From Leucobacter triazinivorans (lineage in GTDB: Bacteria; Actinomycetota; Actinomycetes; Actinomycetales; Microbacteriaceae), in the NCBI RefSeq assembly GCF_004208635.1, contig NZ_CP035806.1, positions 1,612,001 through 1,676,000 of the forward strand: a stretch of 64,000 nucleotides of DNA, in the 5' to 3' direction. A model generated the notes under the pieces. That model saw nothing but the letters and a program-made list of their open reading frames with translations, made no database searches and was not told the origin of the DNA. The stretch's first letter is position 1; every line of letters begins with the position of its first letter. A program made the translations under genes and the position numbers. Shown here one piece after another: positions 50,688-58,129 of the stretch.

Positions 50688-52031
50688 GTGACTGAGCGTG
50701 TATTGATCAAGGATCTGGCCGCCCGCGAAGACGGCCCCGTGCGTGTTTCCGGCTGGGTCGAGAAGGTGCGCGACCAGCGCTACGTGCAGTTCGTCGTGCT
50801 CCGCGACGAATCGGGAGCGGTGCAGCTCGTCAACGGCGGCGTGCTGCGCGAGCCGGATCCCGAGAACCCGCGCTCCGACATCCTCGTGCCCCGCACGCAG
50901 ACGATCTCCGAGCTCACCCACGGCACCTTCGTCACCGTCGAGGGCGAACTGCAGCACAACGAGCGCGTCAAGCTCGGCGGGGTGGAGATCCAGATCGACA
51001 CGATCGAGGTCGTCACCCGGGCCCTGCCCGACAACCCGATCGCAGCCGACAGCGGCATCGACGTGCGCCTCGACTGGCGCTTCCTCGACCTGCGCCGGCC
51101 CGAGCAGAACCTCGTCTTCCGCGTGCAGACCACCTTCCTGCACGCACTCCGCAACGTGTGGGTGGAGCGCGGCTTCATCGAGATCCAGACCCCCAAGCTC
51201 ATGGCGTCGGCCTCCGAGTCGCGCGCCGAGCTCTTTGAGGTCGAGTACTTCGAGGGCCAGGCGTTCCTTGCGCAGAGCCCGCAGTTCTTCAAGCAGATGG
51301 CCCAGGCGGCCGGGTTCGGCGGCATCTTCGAGGTGGGTCCGGCATTCCGCGCCGATCCCTCGTTCACCTCGCGCCACGCCACCGAGTTCACGTCGATCGA
51401 CACCGAGATCAGCTGGATCGACTCGCACGAGGACGTCATGGAGCTGCACGAGGAGCTCATCGTCGCCGGCCTCTCCGCGGTCAAGGAGCAGCACGGCGAG
51501 GAGATCCAGAAGCTCTTCGGCGTCGATCTCGAGGTGCCGACCCGGCCCTTCCCGCGCATCCCGCTCGCCGAGGCGAAGGAGATCGTGAAGGCCGAGGGCT
51601 ACGAGGTACCGCGCGCCGACGCCGACATGGACCCGGAGGGCGAGCGCCGCATCGCCGCGCACGCGAAGAAGAAGTACGGCAGCGACTTCGTGTTCCTGAC
51701 GGACTACGACGCGTCGATCCGCCCGTTCTACCACATGCGCGACGCCGAGAACCCGCAGCTCACCAAGAGCTACGACCTCATCTACCGCGGCACCGAGATC
51801 TCGACCGGCGCCCAGCGCGAGCATCGCATCGAGGTGCTCGAAGCGCAGGCCGTCGAGAAGGGGATGGACCCCGCGGAGCTGTCGTTCTACCTCGACTTCT
51901 TCCGCTACGGCGTGCCCCCGCACGGCGGCTTCGGCATGGGTCTGAACCGTGTGCTGATGCTCATGCTGCAGCAGTCGTCGATCCGCGAGGTCACCTACCT
52001 CTTCCGCGGACCGAACCGCCTGCTGCCGTAG
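50688..52031 (+). CDS. aspS: aspartyl-tRNA synthetase, short archaeal/eukaryotic-type
   Basis: Charges tRNA-Asp (and perhaps tRNA-Asn) with aspartate. The 447-residue protein has an OB-fold anticodon domain (VRVSGWVEKVRDQRYVQFVVLRD) and class II motifs: motif 1 around FIEIQTPKLMASASE, motif 2 in EVGPAFRADPSFTSRHATEFTSID, and motif 3 in FGMGLNRVLMLML. It lacks the GAD insertion domain of ordinary bacterial AspRS (about 590 residues) and ends FRGPNRLLP like archaeal enzymes. Such enzymes are often non-discriminating, making Asp-tRNA-Asn for GatCAB. GTG 50688 has TAGACT six bases ahead. Confidence 0.95.
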   Translation: MTERVLIKDLAAREDGPVRVSGWVEKVRDQRYVQFVVLRDESGAVQLVNGGVLREPDPENPRSDILVPRTQTISELTHGTFVTVEGELQHNERVKLGGVEIQIDTIEVVTRALPDNPIAADSGIDVRLDWRFLDLRRPEQNLVFRVQTTFLHALRNVWVERGFIEIQTPKLMASASESRAELFEVEYFEGQAFLAQSPQFFKQMAQAAGFGGIFEVGPAFRADPSFTSRHATEFTSIDTEISWIDSHEDVMELHEELIVAGLSAVKEQHGEEIQKLFGVDLEVPTRPFPRIPLAEAKEIVKAEGYEVPRADADMDPEGERRIAAHAKKKYGSDFVFLTDYDASIRPFYHMRDAENPQLTKSYDLIYRGTEISTGAQREHRIEVLEAQAVEKGMDPAELSFYLDFFRYGVPPHGGFGMGLNRVLMLMLQQSSIREVTYLFRGPNRLLP

Positions 52032-52047
52032 ACCCGGCGCACGATCA

Positions 52048-52085
52048 CCGATGGCGCCGCTCCTGCGCGGGAGCGGCGCCATCGG
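52048..52085 (+). terminator. hairpin after aspS
   Basis: A perfect 16-bp stem (52048-52063 with 52070-52085; core ccgatggcgccgctcc) with loop tgcgcg starts 16 bases past the aspS stop. The loop matches the A-family loop at 37487. No T-tract. Confidence 0.65.
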
Positions 52086-52145
52086 TGTCTGCGAACCCAG
52101 CGGCCGCGCCGGCCGTTGACTGGTTCCGCCGATCCGCTGCGCCGG

Positions 52146-52871
52146 CTACTGCAGCGCCCCGCCGATCCGCTGCGCCACCACCAGGGTGTCGTCGAGCGTC
52201 GTCGGCTCACCGTCGGGGCCGGTCGCCTCGCGCGTGCGCACCTCGGCCGTCACGGCCCATCGCTCGGGATCGAGACCGAGCAGGGCCACCTCGCTCTCGG
52301 GGCTCGGGAACGGTCCGGGGTGTCCCTCCGCCCACGGCGGCGGGGCCGCGTGCGAGATCACGACGAGCCGCCCTCCCGGCGCCACCCTCTCGGCGGCCGC
52401 GCGCAGGATGCGCTCGCGCGGCAGCTCGACCGGCGACTGCAGGAAGCTCGCGGTCACCAGGTCGAAGGGCCCGGCGGCGTCGGCCGCGCGGTGCGGATCC
52501 TCGATCCACCGCCCCAGATCGGCGGCGACGAAGCGCGCCTCACTCCCGCCCCGCGCCGCGGCCTCGCGGGCTCGGGCGATCGCGGTCTCGGAGAGGTCGA
52601 TGCCGGTCGCGCGCCACCCGCGCTCGGCGAGCCAGAGCACATCGCCGCCCTCGCCGCAGCCGAGGTCGAGCGCATCGCCGGGCGGCCAGTGCTCGACCGC
52701 AGCGGCGAGCGTCCGATTCACCCGCCCCGACCAGACGGGCCCGGCCCCGGCGTAGCGGCGCTCCCAGAAGGCGGTCGGATCCTCATCGGCATCGACCCGT
52801 GCGTGCCCGTGGCCGCCGTTCGGCTGTTCCCCGTGCGTGTGACCGCCGTGCCCGGGGTCTGGCGCGCTCAC
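52146..52871 (-). CDS. class I SAM-dependent methyltransferase
   Basis: A 241-residue methyltransferase: ALDLGCGEGGDVLWLAERGWRATGIDLSE (SAM loop, about residues 65-92), FVAADLGRWI, FDLVTASFLQSPVELPRERIL and APGGRLVVISHAAPP. A His/Gly-rich N-terminus (HGGHTHGEQPNGGHGH) could bind metal. The pattern DPTAFWERRYAGAGPVWSGRVN resembles TehB/thiopurine-type methyltransferases found beside redox genes. GTG 52871 overlaps the stop of the oxidoreductase gene (GTGA), so the two are co-translated. Confidence 0.87.
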   Translation of the reverse strand: MSAPDPGHGGHTHGEQPNGGHGHARVDADEDPTAFWERRYAGAGPVWSGRVNRTLAAAVEHWPPGDALDLGCGEGGDVLWLAERGWRATGIDLSETAIARAREAAARGGSEARFVAADLGRWIEDPHRAADAAGPFDLVTASFLQSPVELPRERILRAAAERVAPGGRLVVISHAAPPPWAEGHPGPFPSPESEVALLGLDPERWAVTAEVRTREATGPDGEPTTLDDTLVVAQRIGGALQ

Positions 52872-53920
52872 GAGGACGCCCCCGCTACGCGCTGCGCCCG
52901 CTCGGGCTCGAGGCCTCGATCCTGCGCGGCGAGTGCGAAGTCGTCCGCGGCGAGGGCGAAGTCCTCCTCGACGAGCGCGAAGTTCGCGGCCGCTCCCGCG
53001 AGCGCGCCGGCCCCCATCGCCGCCGGCACGGTTGCCGCGGGCGCGACGACGTTGCCCGCCGCCCAGACGCGCGGGTGGCTGGTGCGCCCGGTGCCGTCGA
53101 CGTCGAGGAAGTCGCCGAACGGCGTGTCCGCCCGGCGCAGCTCGAGCGCGCCGAGGAAGGCGTCGTGCGGCACCATCCGGCTCGCGGTGAACACCGCGTC
53201 GACGGCGAACTCGCGGCCGCCCTCGGTGCGCATCGCGGTGACGCGGGATCCGTCGCCCACGATCTCGGCGACGGGATCCGGTTCGATCACCACGCCGCGG
53301 GAGACGAGCGTGCGCTCGGTGTCGGCGTCGAGACCGCCCAACCCCGCGCTGAACACCACGAGGTCGTCGCTCCACTGCCGCAGCAGCTTCGCCTGGTGCA
53401 GGCCGAGCGGCGAGGTGGTGAGCACCGCGAGCCGCTGCCCGCGCACCTCCCAGCCATGGCAGTACGGGCAGTGCAGCACGCCGCTGCCCCAGTGCTCGGC
53501 GAGACCCGGGATCGGCGGCAGCGCATCGCGCAGGCCCGTGGCGACGACGAGCGCGCGGGCCTCGACCGCCTCGCCGCCGTCGAGCTCGATCCGCACGGTG
53601 CGCGGCGATCCCGCGCCCCCGGATGCGTCCTCGGCCGCGGCCTCGTCGCGCACCGCGCGCACGGATCCCTCGCGGAACTCGACGCCGTAGGCCGTTGCCT
53701 CGGCTCGGCCGCGGGCGACGAGCTCGGCGGGCGGCGTGCCGTCGTGCCCGAGCACGTTGTGCATGTGCGCGGCGAAGCGGTTGCGCGGCTGCCCGGAATC
53801 GATCACGAGGGTGCGGCGCAGCGAGCGGCCGAGCGCCTGCGCCGCGCTCAGTCCGGCAGCGCCGCCGCCGATCACGACGGCGTCCCAGAGCGTTCGGGTG
53901 TGGTCTTGCGAGTTCGTCAT
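52868..53920 (-). CDS. thioredoxin-reductase-like FAD oxidoreductase
   Basis: A 350-residue two-dinucleotide-domain flavoprotein. The FAD motif VIGGGAAGLSAAQALG is at residues about 15-30, the redox motif HCPYCHGWE at about 147-155, and the NAD(P) loop VRGQRLAVLTTSPLGLHQA follows it. The C-terminal FAD-binding VWAAGNVVAPAATVPAAMGAGALAG is intact. The CPYC active site with flanking HGWE is typical of stand-alone TrxR-like oxidases rather than classical TrxB. A short repeat (DFALAADDFALAAQD) is appended at the end. It forms an operon with the methyltransferase and is divergent from the XRE regulator. Confidence 0.9.
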   Translation of the reverse strand: MTNSQDHTRTLWDAVVIGGGAAGLSAAQALGRSLRRTLVIDSGQPRNRFAAHMHNVLGHDGTPPAELVARGRAEATAYGVEFREGSVRAVRDEAAAEDASGGAGSPRTVRIELDGGEAVEARALVVATGLRDALPPIPGLAEHWGSGVLHCPYCHGWEVRGQRLAVLTTSPLGLHQAKLLRQWSDDLVVFSAGLGGLDADTERTLVSRGVVIEPDPVAEIVGDGSRVTAMRTEGGREFAVDAVFTASRMVPHDAFLGALELRRADTPFGDFLDVDGTGRTSHPRVWAAGNVVAPAATVPAAMGAGALAGAAANFALVEEDFALAADDFALAAQDRGLEPERAQRVAGASS

Positions 53921-53948
53921 GCGCCCATGCTCGGCCGATTGTGCAACA

Positions 53949-53978
53949 ATTGCAAGACAGCTTGCTGAATTGGCAAGC
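53949..53978. promoter_or_regulatory. candidate operator of the XRE-cupin regulator
   Basis: Perfect arms agcttgc (53958-53964) and gcaagct (53972-53978) with a 7-base spacer; an additional ttgcaag half-site starts at 53949. The cluster sits between the divergent oxidoreductase and regulator genes in a locally AT-rich stretch. Confidence 0.6.
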
Positions 53979-54006
53979 TGAGTGGGGTGACCGAGAGGAG
54001 CCGGGT

Positions 54007-54558
54007 ATGGACGAGCTGCAGCGCCTGGGGCCGCGCCTGCGGGCCGCGCGCCAGGATCGCGGGTGGACGCTCGACGAGCTGGCCGGCCGCGCGGGCATGT
54101 CGGTGAGCACGCTCTCGCGCCTCGAGTCGGGCAAGCGGCAGGCGAGCCTGGAGCTGCTGCTGCCGCTCACCCGCCAGCTCGGCGTGCGCATCGACGATCT
54201 GCTCGAGACGCCGGATCCCGATCCGCGCGTGCGCCGCAGCGCGATCCGGCGCGACGGCATGACGATCGCCCCGCTCACCCGCGAGGAGTCCGAGGTGCGC
54301 GCCTTCAAGATCACCTACCTCCCCGGGGCCCCGGAGCGGGAGCTGCAGGTGCACGAGGGCCACGAGTGGCTCTACGTGCTCTCGGGGCGGCTGCAGCTCG
54401 CGCTCGGGGAACAGGAGATGGTACTCACGCGCGGCGAGGCCGCCGAGTTCGACACCACCACGCCGCACCGCATGCGCGCCGTGGGCAGCAGGCCGGCCGA
54501 GGTGGTCAGCATCTTCAACAGCGTCGGCGAGCGCCTGCACCTGCACAGCCCGGAGTAG
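54007..54558 (+). CDS. XRE-family regulator with C-terminal cupin
   Basis: A 183-residue protein. HTH_3 at residues 6-60 (LRAARQDRGWTLDELAGRAGMSVSTLSRLESGKRQ) is followed by a cupin domain with VHEGHEWLYVLSGRLQLALGEQEMVL and FDTTTPHRM. Such regulators sense small metabolites through the cupin. The cupin keeps the His/Glu metal ligands (HEGHEW). It is divergent from the TrxR-like/methyltransferase operon, which it probably controls through the agcttgc palindrome. Confidence 0.9.
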   Translation: MDELQRLGPRLRAARQDRGWTLDELAGRAGMSVSTLSRLESGKRQASLELLLPLTRQLGVRIDDLLETPDPDPRVRRSAIRRDGMTIAPLTREESEVRAFKITYLPGAPERELQVHEGHEWLYVLSGRLQLALGEQEMVLTRGEAAEFDTTTPHRMRAVGSRPAEVVSIFNSVGERLHLHSPE

Positions 54559-54567
54559 GGGCGCGGC

Positions 54568-54650
54568 GGGCCGGAGCGGGGGGCGAGGCGGACCGGAGCG
54601 GGGGGCGAGGCGGACCGGAGCGGGGGCGAGGCGGGGGCGAGGCGCGGGAC
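54568..54650 (+). repeat. 22-bp G-rich tandem repeat
   Basis: About 3.5 units (phase starts 54590 and 54612) with the core ggaccggagcggggg just after the XRE gene stop. Runs of 5-6 Gs recur every 22 bp, so a G-quadruplex on this strand is possible. Confidence 0.7.
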
Positions 54651-54661
54651 GTGGCGGGGGG

Positions 54662-54718
54662 ATCGGGGACGCATACGGTCGGCACCGCGACCGGACAAGA
54701 CCCCTGAGCGTCCCCGAT
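54662..54718. terminator. nested palindrome between convergent genes
   Basis: Outer perfect 11-bp arms atcggggacgc/gcgtccccgat (54662-54672, 54708-54718) enclose an inner hairpin cggtcg/cgaccg (54676-54693). It sits midway between the XRE regulator and the convergent VOC gene. It could be a structured terminator. Confidence 0.55.
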
Positions 54719-54768
54719 GTCACGGTCCGCTCGCGCCCCAGCACCCGAGCCCCCGAGCGCTTCCCGGC

Positions 54769-55272
54769 TCAGCCCTCCATGGCGCGGGCCCACTCCCGCA
54801 CGCGCGCCGCGCTCTCCTCCTCCGAGAGGTCCTCGACCCGGGTCATCACCGACCAGCGCACGCCGAACGGGTCGCGGATGCTCGCGTAGCGGTCCCCCGA
54901 GACGAAGTCGGCGGGCGCCTCGCGCACCGTCGCGCCCGCCGCCACTGCCCGCTCGACCGCGGCGTCGACGTCGGGCACGTAGATCCCCATGGAGTAGCAG
55001 TCGTCCTCGCCCGCGGGCGGGGCCACCAGGTGGAAGTCGGGCACCGGCTCGCCGAGCTGCAGGTGGCCCGCACCGAAGTCGAGCTCGGCATGAACCACCG
55101 CCCCGCCCATCTCGGTCACGTCGACGACGCGCGCGCCGAACACGTCGCGGTAGAAGCCGATGGCCGCGCGAGCACCCGCGATCGCGAGGAACGGGGTGAG
55201 GCTGGTGGATCCGTGCGGCCTGCCGTCGGTGGTGTGCGCGCCGTTCGCGGCGCGGGTCTCGTGAGCGTTCAT
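54769..55272 (-). CDS. VOC/glyoxalase-family protein (PhnB-like)
   Basis: A 167-residue protein with one vicinal-oxygen-chelate module: SLTPFLAIAGARAAIGFYRDVFGARVV, AELDFGAGHLQLGEPVPDF, DVDAAVERAVAAGATV and RYASIRDPFGVRWSVMTR. This PhnB/YdcJ-like subgroup has diverse lyase, isomerase or antibiotic-binding roles. ATG 55272 has TACGCT six bases upstream (minus strand, 55279-55284). It is divergent from the AraC regulator. Metal ligands are partly conserved; function not assignable. Confidence 0.85.
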   Translation of the reverse strand: MNAHETRAANGAHTTDGRPHGSTSLTPFLAIAGARAAIGFYRDVFGARVVDVTEMGGAVVHAELDFGAGHLQLGEPVPDFHLVAPPAGEDDCYSMGIYVPDVDAAVERAVAAGATVREAPADFVSGDRYASIRDPFGVRWSVMTRVEDLSEEESAARVREWARAMEG

Positions 55273-55278
55273 GCCTCC

Positions 55279-55284
55279 AGCGTA
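55279..55284 (-). promoter_or_regulatory. -10-like hexamer of the VOC gene
   Basis: TACGCT (minus strand) six bases before ATG 55272; a ggaggc lies between and could also serve as a weak ribosome-binding site. Confidence 0.4.
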
Positions 55285-55378
55285 GGATCGGCCTCGCAGC
55301 GCCGCTTGGAGATCCGCGCCATGTTCATCTCCCCCGGAGTGCCGGGGCCGCGCGCGATTCGAGACCGAAGGAGACGAC

Positions 55379-56239
55379 GTGGACGAGGACCGGAGAGGCA
55401 TCCTCTACCCCCATCGACTTCCCGAGCTGCACCGCCTCGCCCCACCCCCACGACTCACCCACGCCGTGCGCTGGTTCTGGATCCCCGAGTGGGCGCTCCC
55501 GGCCGGCGAGGAGTCCCACCAGGAGCTCCTCCCGTTCCCCGCCTGCAATGTCGTCGTCGAAGCCTCGGGCGTCACCGCGGTGGGCCCGACCACTCGCGCC
55601 TCCGAGCGCGTGCTCACGGGGACGGGGTGGGCGGTCGGCGCACTGCTGCGCCCGGCCGCCGTGCCGGCGCTGGTGCCGGATCCCGCCGCGTGCCGCGACG
55701 GCGAGCGTGCGGTGCGGGATCCCGAGCTGCTTGCAGAGGTCACCAGCGCGATGACCCATCGGGCAGCGGCGGGATCGGTGCGCCGGAACCGGGCGGTGGC
55801 GGTGCTCTCGGCGTGGCTGCTCGAGCGGGTCCCCGACGCCGGCGCCGACGGTGCGCTCGCGAACGAGCTCGCCGAAGCGCTCGCCGATCCCGAGGTCACC
55901 CGCGTCGACCAGCTCCCGGCGATGCTCCACGCCTCGACCCGCACGCTGCAGCGTCTCGCCGAGCGGTTCTTCGGCCTCTCGCTGCACTCGATGATCCGGC
56001 GGCGCCGGCTGCAGGAGGGGGCGCTGCGCCTGCGCGAGGATGCGGGGCTCGGGATCGCCGCGCTCGCGAGCGAGCTCGGCTACGCCGATCACGCGCACTT
56101 CACTTCGGACTTCCGGGCGCTGCTCGGCGTGACCCCGAGCGCGTATCGCGCCCGCGCCCGCGCCCGCATCGACGACGGCGACGGCGACGGCGACGCTCCG
56201 GGCGGTTCGCGGGAGGCCGCGCCGCCGGACCGGGCCTGA
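55379..56239 (+). CDS. AraC-family transcriptional regulator
   Basis: A 286-residue regulator. The N-terminal region (residues about 8-95, with HAVRWFWIPEWALP and ELLPFPACNVVVE) is the DUF6597/AraC ligand-domain type. The C-terminal AraC double helix-turn-helix covers about residues 165-260: LPAMLHASTRTLQRLAERFFG, then GIAALASELGYADHAHFTSDFRALLGVTPSAYR. The GTG start at 55379 has gaaggagac upstream. A Asp/Gly repeat and Ala/Pro tail end the protein. It is divergent from the VOC gene, which may be a target. Confidence 0.9.
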   Translation: MDEDRRGILYPHRLPELHRLAPPPRLTHAVRWFWIPEWALPAGEESHQELLPFPACNVVVEASGVTAVGPTTRASERVLTGTGWAVGALLRPAAVPALVPDPAACRDGERAVRDPELLAEVTSAMTHRAAAGSVRRNRAVAVLSAWLLERVPDAGADGALANELAEALADPEVTRVDQLPAMLHASTRTLQRLAERFFGLSLHSMIRRRRLQEGALRLREDAGLGIAALASELGYADHAHFTSDFRALLGVTPSAYRARARARIDDGDGDGDAPGGSREAAPPDRA

Positions 56240-56360
56240 CGCGGGGCCCGGGGGCGCGGCGAGCAGCCCGGACCTCGCGGCCCGCCGCCCAGCCCGGCCC
56301 TCGCGGCCCGGCGCCCAACCCGACCCCCGGCGCCCAACCCGACCCCCGGCGCCCCCGGCG

Positions 56361-56425
56361 CGAAGTGGGAGTCGCTTTCTGCCGCTTCGCCGACGGGGAT
56401 ACGGCAGAACGCGACTCCCACTTCG
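56361..56425. repeat. A-family palindrome, second copy
   Basis: Arms 56361-56384 and 56402-56425 pair with one mismatch in 24. The 61-bp core (56363-56423) equals the length of the element at 37460-37520 and shares both aagtgggagtc ends, while inner stem bases differ in pairs. It lies between the convergent AraC and CMD/peroxidase genes, after a degenerate gcccaacccgacccccggc repeat (about 56309-56350). Confidence 0.8.
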
Positions 56426-56479
56426 GTTGGGGCAGCGCGGGAAGGGGATGGGCGGGCGCGGGACGCGCGCGGCGTACGC

Positions 56480-57841
56480 TCAGACCGTCGGCTCTCCCAG
56501 CGAGAGCATGAGCCGGTTGGCCCAGTTGAAGAACGCCCCCGCCTGGATCGCGTCGAGCACCTCGAGCTCGTCGAGGCCCGCGCCGCGCAACGCGGCGACC
56601 TCCTCGGCGCCGAAGCGCGCGGGCGTCGCGGTGAGCGCCACCGTGGCGTCGATGAGCGCGTCCCACCGCGAGCCGAAACGCGCGGTCACGCCCGCGTCGA
56701 GCAGCCGCTGCACCTCGGCGCGGTCGGCGCCCTGCTCGGTGGCGAAGCGCGAGTGCACCGAGGCGCAGAACACGCAGCCGTTGAAGCGCGACGCCGCGGC
56801 GGCGGCGAGCTCGCGCTCGGCGCGCGGCAGTCCGGCGTCGGTGTTGTGGAAGATGTCGAGATCGGTGAGGGTGCGCTCGCGCAGCGCATCGGGATCCCGC
56901 GCCAGCACCCGGAAGTAGGGCATGTGCACGCGCTCGCGCTCGATGAGGGCCGCGTAGTGGCGCTCGGTGAAGTCGGCCACGGGCAGGGGCTCGAGCCAGG
57001 GCTTCCACCCCAGCGAGTCCTGCGTGAAGCGCGGCGGCTCCGACACCCGCGGCGCGGGCGGCAGCTGCTCGGACGGGCCGACCGCGGCCGGTGCCGCGGC
57101 CGGTGCCGCGGCCGGTGCCGCCGCCGGTGCCTGCTCGGGATCCGCGCCGCCTGCGGCGAGCCGCGCCTCGGCGGCTCGTGCGACCTCGGCGGCGAGCGCG
57201 GACAGGTCTTCGACGGCGACCGGGGCGCCTCCCGCGGCGCGCCGCACGGCGTCGAGCCCGTGCACCACCCGCAGTTGGAACGCGAGGAACGCGACGAGCT
57301 GTGAGAGGGTCACCACGCCAGTGCTGCTCCAGCCCGCGTCGAGCAGCCGCTGCAGGTGCTCGCGCGCTGCGTCGCGCGGGTGCAGCACGAGCAGGTGGGC
57401 GTGCTCGAGGGCCGCGGCGAGCCGGTCGCCCAGCGCGTATGCCGCCTCGACGGACGCCACGGTGTAGACGGGGCCCTCGGTGCTCTCGATCGCGTTCTCG
57501 GCCCGGAACGCTCCGTATGGTCCGGATCCCGCTGCCCGCTCGGCCTCGGCCACGATCAGTGGTTCCACGCCCTCCCCGCCGCCGGTCTCGCGCAGCAGCG
57601 CACCGAAGAACGCGACGGCCGCCGGCTGCTCGTGGAGGCGCGCCACGAACAGCGCGACGGCCGCGCGCTCGGACAGCGAGACCTGCGCGTCGTCGACCGG
57701 AATGAAGAGCGCCTCGAAACTGCCCTGCGCATGGTCGCGCGCGTCGGGCCGCCGCCGCCTCGCGGTGTCGAGGGCGTCGCCCGCCGCGATCCCCGTGAAC
57801 GCGTCGATGATGTCGGTCGGGAGAGCGGTGCCGTGGGTCAT
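56480..57841 (-). CDS. fused CMD-domain / alkylhydroperoxidase-like protein
   Basis: A 453-residue fusion of two AhpD/CMD-type modules. The C-terminal module (about 265-453) contains FNGCVFCASVHSRFA with the peroxidase Cys-x2-Cys, and FFNWANRLMLSLGEPTV at the end. It matches the Avi_7169-type alkylhydroperoxidase proteins. The N-terminal module (about 1-205) looks like the Avi_7170-type CMD protein but has no cysteine, so it is probably non-catalytic. An AAAP-repeat linker joins them. In other bacteria these are separate genes next to a KPN_01854-type ABC transporter, as is the case here (family names from memory). The start at ATG 57841 has aggaat upstream. Confidence 0.82.
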   Translation of the reverse strand: MTHGTALPTDIIDAFTGIAAGDALDTARRRRPDARDHAQGSFEALFIPVDDAQVSLSERAAVALFVARLHEQPAAVAFFGALLRETGGGEGVEPLIVAEAERAAGSGPYGAFRAENAIESTEGPVYTVASVEAAYALGDRLAAALEHAHLLVLHPRDAAREHLQRLLDAGWSSTGVVTLSQLVAFLAFQLRVVHGLDAVRRAAGGAPVAVEDLSALAAEVARAAEARLAAGGADPEQAPAAAPAAAPAAAPAAVGPSEQLPPAPRVSEPPRFTQDSLGWKPWLEPLPVADFTERHYAALIERERVHMPYFRVLARDPDALRERTLTDLDIFHNTDAGLPRAERELAAAAASRFNGCVFCASVHSRFATEQGADRAEVQRLLDAGVTARFGSRWDALIDATVALTATPARFGAEEVAALRGAGLDELEVLDAIQAGAFFNWANRLMLSLGEPTV

Positions 57842-57851
57842 GAGGATTCCT

Positions 57852-57899
57852 GTTCTGCGTCTCGTTCTGCGTCGCGTTCTGCGTCGTGTTCTGCGTCTC
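57852..57899 (-). repeat. 12-bp repeat in the leader of the CMD/peroxidase gene
   Basis: Four 12-bp units of the gttctgcgtctc type run directly up to the ribosome-binding region of this gene. Variation in number could alter its expression. Confidence 0.75.
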
Positions 57900-58007
57900 G
57901 AAACCGAGGCACTTGCGCGAGACCGGTGGCTTCGGCGGTGATGATGCGCTCGGTGTGGCGCAATGGGCTCGGTTTCAGGGAAGTGGAGGTGGGGGCCGGG
58001 TGTGGGC

Positions 58008-58053
58008 GGGACGGGGGAAGGGACGGGGGAAGGGACGGGGGAAGGGACGGGGG
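58008..58053 (+). repeat. 12-bp G-run repeat
   Basis: 3.8 units of gggacgggggaa, followed by further G-runs to about 58098. Several closely spaced G3-G5 runs could form a G-quadruplex on the plus strand. The stretch lies between the ABC ATPase and the peroxidase gene of the same operon, with no other gene in the 288-bp gap. Confidence 0.75.
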
Positions 58054-58129
58054 TGGGTGGGGCGGGGAAAGGACGGACAGGGAAAGGGACGGGGCGGGGG
58101 CCGGGAAGGGAAGCGGCGAGGCTGGGGCC

